Source: JACQAP01 sp035548375
Lineage (GTDB): Bacteria > Pseudomonadota > Gammaproteobacteria > Burkholderiales > JACQAP01
Assembly (NCBI GenBank): GCA_035548375.1
Contig: DASZTG010000060.1
Coordinates: forward strand, 17,524-81,523
Direction: 5' to 3'
DNA: 64,000 nucleotides
Numbering within the stretch: position 1 is the stretch's first letter; every line of letters starts with the position of its first letter. The position numbers and the translations under genes were made by a program. Below are positions 15,885 to 24,467 of the stretch, one piece after another. The notes under the pieces were generated by a model that was not told the DNA's origin, did not search any database, and saw only the letters and a program-made list of their open reading frames with translations.

Positions 15885-17036
15885 TCATATGGGGCGCGCG
15901 GCCGGGGCCTGCAACAGGCGCTGGTACAGTTCCAGCAGTTCGCGGGTCATGGCTGGCAGGGAGAAGCGTTCTGCGAGTGCCCTGGCGGCGGCTCCCGCCG
16001 CCGAGCGCCTGCGGCCGTCGGCGAACGCGTCGATGGCGCTGGCAAACGCGGATGCATCGAGCGCATCGCACACGTATCCCGTCCTGCCCGATTCAAGGAT
16101 CTCGGCGGCGCCGGATTTCGTGCTAACGATGATCGGCAATCCCATCGCCAGCGCCTCCAGGCTGGCATTGGCGAACGGCTCGTACAGGCTCGCCATCGCG
16201 AACACATCGGCTGCCGCATAGAATGGTCTGGGGTCGGCTTGCGCGCCGGCAAAATGGACTCGCGCCAGCACGCCCAGCGCATCCGCCAGCCGGCGGTATC
16301 GCGCTTCGTGCTTGTCGCGCCCGACCACGACCAGGTGAAACGGCGCCTTTGCGATCGCGAGTGCACGCAACAGCACGGCGACGCCTTTGCGCTCGAACCC
16401 TGAACCCACGTGCAAAACGATCAATGCATCTTCCGGAATGCCCAGCTTCCTGCGTACGGCCGGCCCCAGGCGCGGTCGCAAGCCGGGATGGAACACCTCC
16501 AGGTCCACGCCGTTGTAGACGACATGCAGCTTGTCGGCGGCGATCCTGAAGTGCCGCAGGATTTCATCCCTGACCATGCCAGAATTGCAGATCACCGCTC
16601 GCAGACGCATGCTTTCGAACATGTGCTTTTCCGCGCGCAGCAGATACCAGTGGTGGGGATTCAGGTACACGCCGATTCGACCGGCCGGGCTCATTCCCCG
16701 CGCGCGTTGTGCAAGCCACTCCTTGTGCACGCCGTCGCCCGCGCGAAAGAGATCGCAACATTCGAGCCGTTCATGGGACTGCACGAGGTCATAGCTCGCA
16801 TGCGCCTGGTGGCGACAGACTGCATTGGCGAATCCCCAGTCGCGCCAGGTGCTGCCGAGGTACCAGGGCTTGAGTTCCACGACCGCCTGGCCGGGTTCGC
16901 GGTTCCATTGGCGGGTGATCAGCGTGACTTGCGCGCCGCGGTGCGAGAGTTCCTGCATCGCCCGGCCGACGAAGCGCTCGGCGCCGCCCGCGGGATTGTA
17001 TTTCTGGCGGACCAGCGCAATGCGCGGTCCGCTCAA
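15885..17036 (-). CDS. GT4-family glycosyltransferase
   Basis: A 383-residue retaining GT-B enzyme. The N-terminal PRIALVRQKYNPAGGAERFV has the GT4 glycine-rich donor loop. The C-terminal domain has NGVDLEVFHPG, VLHVGSGFERKGV, and the E-x7-E motif in EPFANASLEALAMGLP. LPS-core glucosyltransferases (WaaG type) share these features. The likely start is TTG at 17036, overlapping the preceding stop as TTGA; the frame extends farther but as a shadow. Confidence 0.85.
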   Translation of the reverse strand: MSGPRIALVRQKYNPAGGAERFVGRAMQELSHRGAQVTLITRQWNREPGQAVVELKPWYLGSTWRDWGFANAVCRHQAHASYDLVQSHERLECCDLFRAGDGVHKEWLAQRARGMSPAGRIGVYLNPHHWYLLRAEKHMFESMRLRAVICNSGMVRDEILRHFRIAADKLHVVYNGVDLEVFHPGLRPRLGPAVRRKLGIPEDALIVLHVGSGFERKGVAVLLRALAIAKAPFHLVVVGRDKHEARYRRLADALGVLARVHFAGAQADPRPFYAAADVFAMASLYEPFANASLEALAMGLPIIVSTKSGAAEILESGRTGYVCDALDASAFASAIDAFADGRRRSAAGAAARALAERFSLPAMTRELLELYQRLLQAPAARPI

Positions 17037-18130
17037 GCGGTCTGCTCCAGCAGGGAATGCACCGCATCCAGCACTTGCTGCGGCTCCAGCACTTCCAGGC
17101 AGTCGCTGCGCTTGCCGCCGCCGCAGCCATCCTTGCCACAGGGCCGGCATGGATGAGACGACGTGACGATGCGATTGGCTACCTGCCAGGGGCCCCATTC
17201 GATGTCGCCGCTCGGGCCGAACAGCGCCACCGTCGGCGTACCCATTGCCGCGGCGATGTGCATGGGTGCGGAATCCATGCCGAAGTAGAGGCGCGCCTTC
17301 GCGATGAGGGCAGCCAGCTCCTTCAGCGAAAACGTGCCCGGGAAATGCGGGACCGGCTGCGCCAGATGCCGCATGGCCTCGGAAAGCAGGCGCTTCTCGA
17401 TCGCGTCGGGGCCGCTGACCAGCACGACCTGCCTGCCTTCGGCAACCAGCGCATCGCAGAACGCTGCGACACGCTGCGGGGGCCAGCACTTGAAGAACCA
17501 GCGGGAACCCGGATGGACGAGGATGAACGATCGTTCGCGCAGTCCGTTTTGCGCCATCGCCTTTTCCACCGCCGCGACGGCTGGCGCATCGACGGACAGC
17601 ACGAGCCGGCTACCCGCCTTGTCCGGATAAACGCCGATCCGGCGCAGCGCGTCCAGATTGATGTCGACGGTGTGGCGGCGATTGCCGCCGATTACCGGAT
17701 AGCGATGCGTGAAGCTTTTGCGGTAGTACCTTGCCGGCCGCAGGTCGGGCGCCACCGAAAAACGCGGCCGCAGCAAGCGAGCCGCCCAGATGCCGCGCAC
17801 ATGCTCGGTCAGGTGCACGATCAGGTCGTAATTTCGACGACGCATCGCCGAAAGCAATCGCAATTCGCCGCGGAAGCGCTGCCAGGCACCCATGCGCTTC
17901 CACGACCGGTCGATCTCGTGCAGGACGGTGAGGCCTGGGTGACCGCGCAGCATGTCGGCGGTATCGGCATAGACGAGGGCATCGACTTCGAGATGCGGGG
18001 CCCGCGATTTCAGCGTCGAGATGACGGGCGACGCCAACAGTACGTCGCCCAGGTTGCGCAGCTTGATGACCAGCACGCGACGCACCTGGTCGAGCGGCAC
18101 GGCGTCCGGCGGAAGGAAAATTTCGGACAA
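17033..18130 (-). CDS. RfaQ/WaaQ-like heptosyltransferase (GT9)
   Basis: A 365-residue GT9 enzyme resembling the putative LPS heptosyltransferase III group. Seen are VRRVLVIKLRNLGDVLLASPV (residues ~16-36), FILVHPGSRWFFKCWP, FGMDSAPMHIAAAMGTPTVALFGPSG, and the distinctive Cys-rich tail CRPCGKDGCGGG...DCLE. It would add a heptose to the inner core. Its stop is shared with the TTG start of the next GT4 gene. Confidence 0.9.
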   Translation of the reverse strand: MSEIFLPPDAVPLDQVRRVLVIKLRNLGDVLLASPVISTLKSRAPHLEVDALVYADTADMLRGHPGLTVLHEIDRSWKRMGAWQRFRGELRLLSAMRRRNYDLIVHLTEHVRGIWAARLLRPRFSVAPDLRPARYYRKSFTHRYPVIGGNRRHTVDINLDALRRIGVYPDKAGSRLVLSVDAPAVAAVEKAMAQNGLRERSFILVHPGSRWFFKCWPPQRVAAFCDALVAEGRQVVLVSGPDAIEKRLLSEAMRHLAQPVPHFPGTFSLKELAALIAKARLYFGMDSAPMHIAAAMGTPTVALFGPSGDIEWGPWQVANRIVTSSHPCRPCGKDGCGGGKRSDCLEVLEPQQVLDAVHSLLEQTA

Positions 18131-18238
18131 GCTTGGAGGGCTCCAGTGCCGCGGTCGATGCGCGGTGCGCGGCTGCAGCCCGGATTATAGCCGTGGCGCG
18201 GAAAGAATCCGAAGCGAGGCTTCGAGGCGCACCGTCGG

Positions 18239-18991
18239 CTATCTTGCCGACTGCCTGCGCCAAAGCGCGAACAGCTTGGCGTTTTTCGCAAAAGTGTTCA
18301 TGCAGCCGATCGAGATGTGCACCAGCCCCGGTATCCCATCAAGGAACCCGCCTCGGAAGAGGTAAAACTTGATGAAGCGCACAAGCGGCGACAGGACCAG
18401 CCTAAGCACGCTCGGGCGCACGCCCCGGCGGTAGAGCTCCTCGGCCTGGACGGTCGTATATTCGTTCTGCTTTCGGAGGTAGGAATCCAGGGATTCGGCG
18501 GACTCGTGCAGCAGGTCGCCCTGGATCCTGCCGACCGGCACGCCGGTCATGACTTTTTCGTGGACGGGATCTTCGGACCACTGCGCGCTGCGCCGATCGA
18601 ACAGCCTGACGATGCGATCCGGATAGCCCTCGCCGTGCCGAAGCCAGCTTCCCATGAAGCGGTTGCGTCGCGTGATCTCGTAAGCCTGGAACTGCACCGA
18701 CGCAAACGCGTGTTCGATGCCAACGCGCAATTCGGGGCTGACGATTTCGTCGGCGTCGACGCAAAGCACCCAGTCGTTCGCCGCCTGGTTGACCGCGAAA
18801 TTCTTTTGCGGTCCATAGCCGCTCCACTCGTGGTCCATGACCCTTGCCCCGCGGGCCCTTGCCACTTCGCGCGTGCGGTCGATGCTGCCGGAATCGACGA
18901 CGACGATTTCCTGGCACCAGGCGAGCGCGTCCAGGCAGGCGCCGATCGCGACCTCTTCGTTCCTGGCGATGACGACGGCGGAAAGATTCAT
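18239..18991 (-). CDS. WaaE/KdtX-like GT2 glycosyltransferase
   Basis: A 250-residue family-2 transferase. The N-terminal LSAVVIARNEEVAIGACLDAL is followed by VVDSGSIDRT and the metal-binding LCVDADEI (DxD type) near residue 77. FMGSWLRHGEGYPD and EDPVHEKV are typical of the WaaE/KdtX group, which adds glucose to heptose of the LPS core. It lies 108 bp upstream of the RfaQ-like gene and is the first minus-strand gene of this core block. Confidence 0.88.
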   Translation of the reverse strand: MNLSAVVIARNEEVAIGACLDALAWCQEIVVVDSGSIDRTREVARARGARVMDHEWSGYGPQKNFAVNQAANDWVLCVDADEIVSPELRVGIEHAFASVQFQAYEITRRNRFMGSWLRHGEGYPDRIVRLFDRRSAQWSEDPVHEKVMTGVPVGRIQGDLLHESAESLDSYLRKQNEYTTVQAEELYRRGVRPSVLRLVLSPLVRFIKFYLFRGGFLDGIPGLVHISIGCMNTFAKNAKLFALWRRQSAR

Positions 18992-19165
18992 CGTCCGCGG
19001 GCGAATCCCGATCTCATGGGCGAATCATCACATTCACACCCGGGGCGCGCAACCGGGGCTCTCGATTGCGGCAGCCTATGCGACCCGCCGGGGCCGTAGT
19101 ATATTGCGGCGCCAAATGCTTCCGTTTCAATCGAAGTTGCCCGTCAGCGGGCATTCCCCCTGACG

Positions 19166-20035
19166 ATGAGGCACCCGAGCGAGTTCACCGCGCTGGAATG
19201 GCTGGAGCTGCTGCCCTTGCGGCACGCGGCCAAGCAACTGCGCAACGACGCGTGGTTGAGCTTTTACTACTCCAAACGTCCGGCGCAACTGGATGCTTTT
19301 CTCGACTCGCAATCGCATCTTGCAGGCAAGAGTATCGCCGCCGTCATCGCATTCGAGCAGCCGTGGGCGCTGAACTGGCTCCTGCGCATGGCGAAAAGGA
19401 ATGTTTCCGATACCAACGTGCTGGTGTTCGACAACTCCCGCGATCATGCAAAACGACGAGACATAGAGCGGGCCTGTAACGACAACGGCGTTGCTTACCT
19501 CGGGCTGCCGGCCAATCCGACGACACACGTCAACCGGTCGCACGGCATGGCGATGAGCTGGGTTTACCGGAACGTGATTCGCGCGATCAGGCCGCGCAGC
19601 TTCGGCTTCCTCGACCACGACCTCATCCCGGTGCGCAAGGCGACCGTCGCGGACAAGCTGGAGAACCAACCAATATATGGACTGGTCAATGTCGGCAAGT
19701 TCGGCTTCTGGTCCTTGTGGGCGGGTTATAGCTTCTTCGATTTTGCGTTGACCACGGGTAAATCGATCAACTTTCTCTATGACTTCTCGCGCGATCTCGA
19801 CACCGGCGGGCGGAACTGGAACAGCCTGTACCGCGACATCGACAGGACCACGATGCGGCTCGCCGTGTCCCTCCAGGTGGAGATGAGCGTCCCTTCGCTC
19901 GGAATTTCGCGGCCCGTGCAATTCATCGACCGAAGCTGGCTGCATCTGGGCGGCATCAGCTACAACGACACCCTGCGAGATCGCATGGCTTTCTTCGAAG
20001 GTTTGGAGGAATGGTCAGAAAGCGCCAGCTCGTGA
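19166..20035 (+). CDS. Unrecognised protein, possible GT-A-type glycosyltransferase
   Basis: A 289-residue soluble protein I do not recognise as a named family. It reads like a nucleotide-diphosphosugar transferase: a beta-strand/loop opening (KSIAAVIAFEQPWALNWLLR), LVFDNSRD, SHGMAMSWVYRNVIR (similar to acceptor helices of GT2), then FGFLDHDLIPVRK, where DHD sits where the metal-binding DxD is expected, and an aromatic-rich second half. No membrane segment or signal peptide. It is on the plus strand with its own upstream region and probably cotranscribed with the ligase-like gene that follows. Confidence 0.7.
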   Translation: MRHPSEFTALEWLELLPLRHAAKQLRNDAWLSFYYSKRPAQLDAFLDSQSHLAGKSIAAVIAFEQPWALNWLLRMAKRNVSDTNVLVFDNSRDHAKRRDIERACNDNGVAYLGLPANPTTHVNRSHGMAMSWVYRNVIRAIRPRSFGFLDHDLIPVRKATVADKLENQPIYGLVNVGKFGFWSLWAGYSFFDFALTTGKSINFLYDFSRDLDTGGRNWNSLYRDIDRTTMRLAVSLQVEMSVPSLGISRPVQFIDRSWLHLGGISYNDTLRDRMAFFEGLEEWSESASS

Positions 20036-20209
20036 AATATCGTACAAACGCTCGCGGCAACCCCGCGATCCAGACGCTGACGAATTGCGATAATTGACCG
20101 CGATGTCGAACAAGTCCAGGTTGGGCAAACGCAGTCCCCACCCACGCGCTCCCGGCAGCACGATCGAAGAAATTCGCCCACGCAATCCAAACCCTGGCCA
20201 CAACAAGCA

Positions 20210-21475
20210 ATGCTGACTTCATTCAGGCAACCGCTTCTCAATGCAGCACCTGCACTGTTGCTGTTTTTCCTGCTTCTGGCCCATGTCACGGCCCTGAGGT
20301 CGATATCGCTTGTGATAGCCGCCGTCACGGCGATCTACGTCTGGCGAAAGGAAGGCTGTCCACCCATCCCCCTCAAGCTGCCTCTGCTGGTCTGGGCCGG
20401 CATGGCGCTCGCCTCCTTGGCGTGGGCGAAAGATCGCTCCTATTCGTTTTCGGAGATTCGCGTAGAGATCGGCTATTGCGTCGGATATTTCCTGGTTTTT
20501 TTCGTGCTGACGCGCAATCGGCAATGTTGGAACCTATTCCGAGCCGCCTTGCTTGCGGGGCTGGCCGTCATGACGGCGGTCGCGGTCCGGCTGTATACGC
20601 TCAATCATGACCTGCATGCGGACAGCTATCTTGGGGGCGTGCTGACGACATCGACGCTCCTCGTCACCGTCTTTCCGATATTGCTGGCAGCCACATACGA
20701 ATTCCGGCGCGAGGTCGCGCTGCTCGCCTTGAATTCCATTGCGATCGCGGCCGCCCTTGCGGTGGGATACCTGACCTTCATCCGCAATTTCATATTGTCG
20801 ATCGATGCGATCGTCTTGACAGTGGCTGCCATGTTGGTCGGGCGCCATGCGTCCAGCAAACGCAGGCTTGCGGTGTTTGCATTGGTCGGCATCCTGGCGG
20901 TCGGAGGCAGCCTGGCATTCCTGCTCTCGGTCGCAAAGCATCGCTCCGGCACGCAAAGCATCGACGCGACGGTTCAGACGACGATCGATCGGGACCCGAG
21001 GTGGAGTATCTGGGAATTCAGCCTGGACCTGATCCGGGAGCGCCCGCTTACAGGAGTCGGATTCGGACGATTCGCCGCCGTGGACCTGTATCGAAAGAAC
21101 TTCCCGGATGAGATTTTCTATTCGCACGCGCACAACCCCTTTCTGAACTATGCCGTACAGATGGGGGTTGGCGGCGTGGCCGCCTTGTCGTTCCTACTCT
21201 TTGCGCTGCTTCGGGAGTTCTGGAGGCTCTGGAAATCCGGCCTGCCGCAGGTGGCATACATAGGGCTGACCGGCATCGCAATGCTGGTCGGCGTGCTGGT
21301 CAAGACACAGACGGACGATTTGTGGACCCGGCAGCAGGGCTACCTGTTCTGGGCACTCACGGGGATGATGCTCGGGTATGCACATCGCTTGCAATCGGCC
21401 GCACCAACACCGACAAATCCGACCGCCGACAAATCCCATACAGCGACAACCGGGCGCGCCCGAAGTCGCGGATAG
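20210..21475 (+). CDS. O-antigen ligase/polymerase-like membrane protein (WaaL/Wzy_C)
   Basis: A 421-residue protein with about ten hydrophobic segments and one large periplasmic loop near 260-320. The loop has DPRWSIWEFSLDLIRERPLTGVGFGRF followed by SHAHNPFLNYAVQMG, the Wzy_C-domain signature (RW...W, G.G, HxHN) found in O-antigen ligases and polymerases. Beside LPS-core genes, ligation of O-antigen to lipid A-core is the simplest role, since a separate polymerase candidate exists at 24,468-26,726. Ligase versus polymerase cannot be proved from sequence. Confidence 0.82.
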   Translation: MLTSFRQPLLNAAPALLLFFLLLAHVTALRSISLVIAAVTAIYVWRKEGCPPIPLKLPLLVWAGMALASLAWAKDRSYSFSEIRVEIGYCVGYFLVFFVLTRNRQCWNLFRAALLAGLAVMTAVAVRLYTLNHDLHADSYLGGVLTTSTLLVTVFPILLAATYEFRREVALLALNSIAIAAALAVGYLTFIRNFILSIDAIVLTVAAMLVGRHASSKRRLAVFALVGILAVGGSLAFLLSVAKHRSGTQSIDATVQTTIDRDPRWSIWEFSLDLIRERPLTGVGFGRFAAVDLYRKNFPDEIFYSHAHNPFLNYAVQMGVGGVAALSFLLFALLREFWRLWKSGLPQVAYIGLTGIAMLVGVLVKTQTDDLWTRQQGYLFWALTGMMLGYAHRLQSAAPTPTNPTADKSHTATTGRARSRG

Positions 21476-21496
21476 ACCCGCGCGGGACGCAAGCGC

Positions 21497-23335
21497 CTAG
21501 ACCGGGGACGAGCGGTACTCCGGCACCAGGTTGCCGAGTGCAGCTCGCACTTCGGGATCCTCGGGACAGGCGGATTCTTGCAGCCACGACAACGTCGTAA
21601 CCAGCCATTCGGATTGAACGGCGCGCGCGCGCGCGATCCGCAATTTCGGATGGGGCGTAGTCATCGTCTGCTCATTGTCCGCCAGCACTTCCTCGTACAG
21701 CTTTTCCCCAGGTCTCAACCCGGTGAAGACGATCTTGATGTCATCCAGCGAAAAGCCCGACAGCCGGATCATCTCGCGCGCGAGGTCGACTATGCGCACC
21801 GATTCCCCCATGTCCAGCACGAAGATCTCGCCCCCGCTCCCCATGGTCCCGGCCTGAAGTACCAACTGCGCCGCCTCGGGAATGGACATGAAGAATCGCG
21901 TGATTTCCGGATGCGTAACCGTTATCGGCCCTCCGGCCGCGATCTGCTCGCGGAATTTCGGAATGACGCTGCCTGTGCTGCCGAGCACGTTGCCGAACCG
22001 CACCATGACGAATCGCGTCGGGCCGGCATGCTGCAGCGCCTGGCATACCATCTCGGCAAGCCGCTTGCTCGCCCCCATTACGTTCACGGGATTGACCGCC
22101 TTGTCGGTGGAAATCAATACGAATTTCTCGACTCCGTGGCGGATGGCTTCCGACGCCATGACATACGTCCCGTACACGTTGTTTCGGACCGCTTCCCAGG
22201 CATTTTCCCGCTCCATCAACGGAACATGCTTGTACGCGGCCGCATGAAAAACGACCTCGGGCGCGTATTTCTCCAGCGTGCGCGAGACGCGCAGCGGATT
22301 TTTCACATCGCCGACCACGCAGATGACCGGGACGGCCCGGAACGTCGCCTGGAATTCCTGCTCGATCTGATACAGCGCGAATTCCGACAGTTCGTATAGC
22401 ACCAGCCTCGCAGGACGATAGCGCGCGATCTGCCGGCAAAGTTCGGCTCCGATAGACCCGCCGGCACCGGTCACCATGACCGTCTTGCCTTCGAGCAATC
22501 CCTGCAAGCCCGCGCTGTCGAGCGTAACCGGGTCTCGTCCGAGCAAGTCGTCCAGCTCGATGTTTCGTATCTGCGAGATGCTGACCTTGCCGCTCATCAG
22601 ATCGTCGAAGGAAGGCACGGTCATGATCCTGATGCCGACATTCCGACAGATACCGATAGCCAGGCGACGCGTTTCACGGGATGCATCCGGCATGGCGATG
22701 ATCGCGTGTTCGATCGCAAAGCGCGGGGCCAGCGTCGCCAGGTCGGCGATGCGCCCCAGCACGCTCGCGCCAAGGAGCTGGCGTTTCTGCTTGGTTTCGT
22801 CATCATCCAGAATTCCGATGACGCGCCATTCCGTGCTGTTCGCAAGATCCTTCAGCAGCGACACCGCGGCATCGCCCGCCCCCAGAATCACGACTGCCTT
22901 GCCGTTTATCGCGCCAAGCTTTCCGATGTGACGTTCCTTCAAGGCCCGATACAACAGGCGGCTTCCACCCATGGCGAACAGGAGAAGCATCGGATGCAGC
23001 ACGTAGACCGACCTTGGCACCACGAAACCGGGCTGAATCAGAACCACCAGCGCGGGAAGAGCAACCGCCGCGATGCCCACCGCGATCAGGATCAGGCGCA
23101 GATCGTGGATGCTCGCATAGCGCCACAGACCTCTGTAGAGGCCGAATCGCCAGAAGCACAGGGCATCCAGGGCCATGACCCAGCCCACCGTCGTCCACAT
23201 GGCCGGCAGATACTCGGCCGGAATGTCGAAATTGAACCTGAACCAGAAAGCGGCGAGCCAGGTTGCCGCGGCCGCCACGAGGTCATGCAGGAAAGCGAGA
23301 GCAGATCGCGGGTTGATGACGGGCAATTTAGCCAT
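21497..23335 (-). CDS. WbpM/CapD-type nucleoside-diphosphate-sugar 4,6-dehydratase
   Basis: A 612-residue membrane protein of the WbpM class. Four N-terminal hydrophobic segments (about 15-130) precede a Rossmann domain (LGAGDAAVSL, 151-160) and the catalytic SDR domain with VTGAGGSIGAEL (288-299), STDKAVNPVNVMGASK (Met420/Lys424 in place of the usual Tyr-x3-Lys) and RPGEKLYEEVL. WbpM converts UDP-GlcNAc to the 4-keto-6-deoxy intermediate used for UDP-QuiNAc/FucNAc. The ATG at 23335 overlaps the end of the initiating transferase gene by 8 bp. A candidate reductase partner is at 26,932. Confidence 0.93.
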   Translation of the reverse strand: MAKLPVINPRSALAFLHDLVAAAATWLAAFWFRFNFDIPAEYLPAMWTTVGWVMALDALCFWRFGLYRGLWRYASIHDLRLILIAVGIAAVALPALVVLIQPGFVVPRSVYVLHPMLLLFAMGGSRLLYRALKERHIGKLGAINGKAVVILGAGDAAVSLLKDLANSTEWRVIGILDDDETKQKRQLLGASVLGRIADLATLAPRFAIEHAIIAMPDASRETRRLAIGICRNVGIRIMTVPSFDDLMSGKVSISQIRNIELDDLLGRDPVTLDSAGLQGLLEGKTVMVTGAGGSIGAELCRQIARYRPARLVLYELSEFALYQIEQEFQATFRAVPVICVVGDVKNPLRVSRTLEKYAPEVVFHAAAYKHVPLMERENAWEAVRNNVYGTYVMASEAIRHGVEKFVLISTDKAVNPVNVMGASKRLAEMVCQALQHAGPTRFVMVRFGNVLGSTGSVIPKFREQIAAGGPITVTHPEITRFFMSIPEAAQLVLQAGTMGSGGEIFVLDMGESVRIVDLAREMIRLSGFSLDDIKIVFTGLRPGEKLYEEVLADNEQTMTTPHPKLRIARARAVQSEWLVTTLSWLQESACPEDPEVRAALGNLVPEYRSSPV

Positions 23336-24311
23336 TAGGCGCCAGGGAAAACCTTTTCCAGCGTCTGTCCACCAGCCACATGGCCGTTGCAATGACGACG
23401 GCCACGCCGATCAGCAGCATTGCCTGCCCGGCGGCGGATTGATTCAGGCTTGCCACGGCGGCGATGCCGCACAGGAACATCAGGCAATATTCCGACAACA
23501 TGGTGCGACGATGGCTCCATCCGGAAAGGATCAGGCGCTGATAGTAGTGCTGGCGGTGCGCCTCCCATACGCGCTCGCCACGCATCATGCGGCGCACGAG
23601 CGTCGTAGTCGCGTCCACGATGAAGGGCGCGAACACGACGACCGGAAACCAGAGCGGCCAAAGGCCTTCCCGCCACCCGGCAATGCCGAGCGTTGCGGTC
23701 ATGAACCCGAGCGGAATGGAGCCCACGTCGCCCATGAATATTTTCGCCGGCGGGAGATTGAAAACCAGGAAGCCGGCCGCCGCCGCAGCGACGGACCATG
23801 CCACCGATGCGAGTTCCTGGTCGCCTCCGATCCACGCCGCCAGCGCGTAGGCCGAAAAGCCCATCACCGCCATGCCGCCGGCGAGACCGTCCGAGCCGTC
23901 CATGAAATTATAGAGATTCGTCATCCAGCCTATGGCGAGCCAGAGAACGGCAAGCAGGATTGCCGTCGAACTCCCGGGAGTCAGCCACAGAAATACCGCA
24001 GCGGCCACCAGATGCGATGCCAGGCGGACTGGTGCTGGAAGCGCGCGCCGATCATCAGCGTAGGACACTGTCGCCAACATTGCCGCGGGTATCATCGTTG
24101 CCGGACTGGAATGGAGCCACAAGGCGGCCGCAGCAAGGCCTGCCATGATCGCGATACCGCCGGTGCGTGGCACGGGCACCACATGCAAGGAGCGTTCGTT
24201 AGGTCTGTCGAGCGGAAGCGATCGGCTTCTGACCAGCACGAACATCACGATCGTTGAAATTGCTCCGGCGACGAATGGGGCAAAGGTGAATGCGAGAGCG
24301 CCGGAATCCAT
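23328..24311 (-). CDS. WecA/WbpL-type polyprenyl-phosphate sugar-phosphate transferase
   Basis: A 327-residue polytopic protein (about ten membrane spans) of the MraY/WecA family, which starts O-antigen synthesis by loading a sugar-1-phosphate onto undecaprenyl phosphate. Visible are RSLHVVPVPRTGG (41-52), the Asp pair D86-D87 (YADDRR), NFMDGSDGLAGG (135-146), and the cytoplasmic MRGERVWEAHRQHYYQRL loop. With WbpM next to it, the initiating sugar is probably QuiNAc, FucNAc or GlcNAc. A TATAAT lies only 7 bp before the ATG. Confidence 0.92.
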   Translation of the reverse strand: MDSGALAFTFAPFVAGAISTIVMFVLVRSRSLPLDRPNERSLHVVPVPRTGGIAIMAGLAAAALWLHSSPATMIPAAMLATVSYADDRRALPAPVRLASHLVAAAVFLWLTPGSSTAILLAVLWLAIGWMTNLYNFMDGSDGLAGGMAVMGFSAYALAAWIGGDQELASVAWSVAAAAAGFLVFNLPPAKIFMGDVGSIPLGFMTATLGIAGWREGLWPLWFPVVVFAPFIVDATTTLVRRMMRGERVWEAHRQHYYQRLILSGWSHRRTMLSEYCLMFLCGIAAVASLNQSAAGQAMLLIGVAVVIATAMWLVDRRWKRFSLAPNG

Positions 24312-24318
24312 CGCGGCG

Positions 24319-24324
24319 ATTATA
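24319..24324 (-). promoter_or_regulatory. Perfect -10 element just upstream of the WecA-like start
   Basis: TATAAT on the minus strand (24324-24319) leaves only 7 bp to the ATG at 24311, so transcription would begin at or next to the start codon. The -35 region is poor. Confidence 0.45.
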
Positions 24325-24467
24325 TAGGACGATATTCTCGTTTGTCCGCGATCTTGCGGCGTTCGCGCGGGATTGTCTCACCAGGGACTCGATGTCGCGA
24401 CCGACAAGACGCAAGGAACGCGGCGACGCCGGAACAGCCGTTCTGCGATTCGCCTCACGCCGCTCAG

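Noticed and set aside
21621..21633. Run of alternating GC as a phase-variable repeat
   Set aside because: About six units only, encoding ARARA near the C-terminus of the WbpM-type protein in a GC-rich gene; too short and too late in the gene to be convincing.
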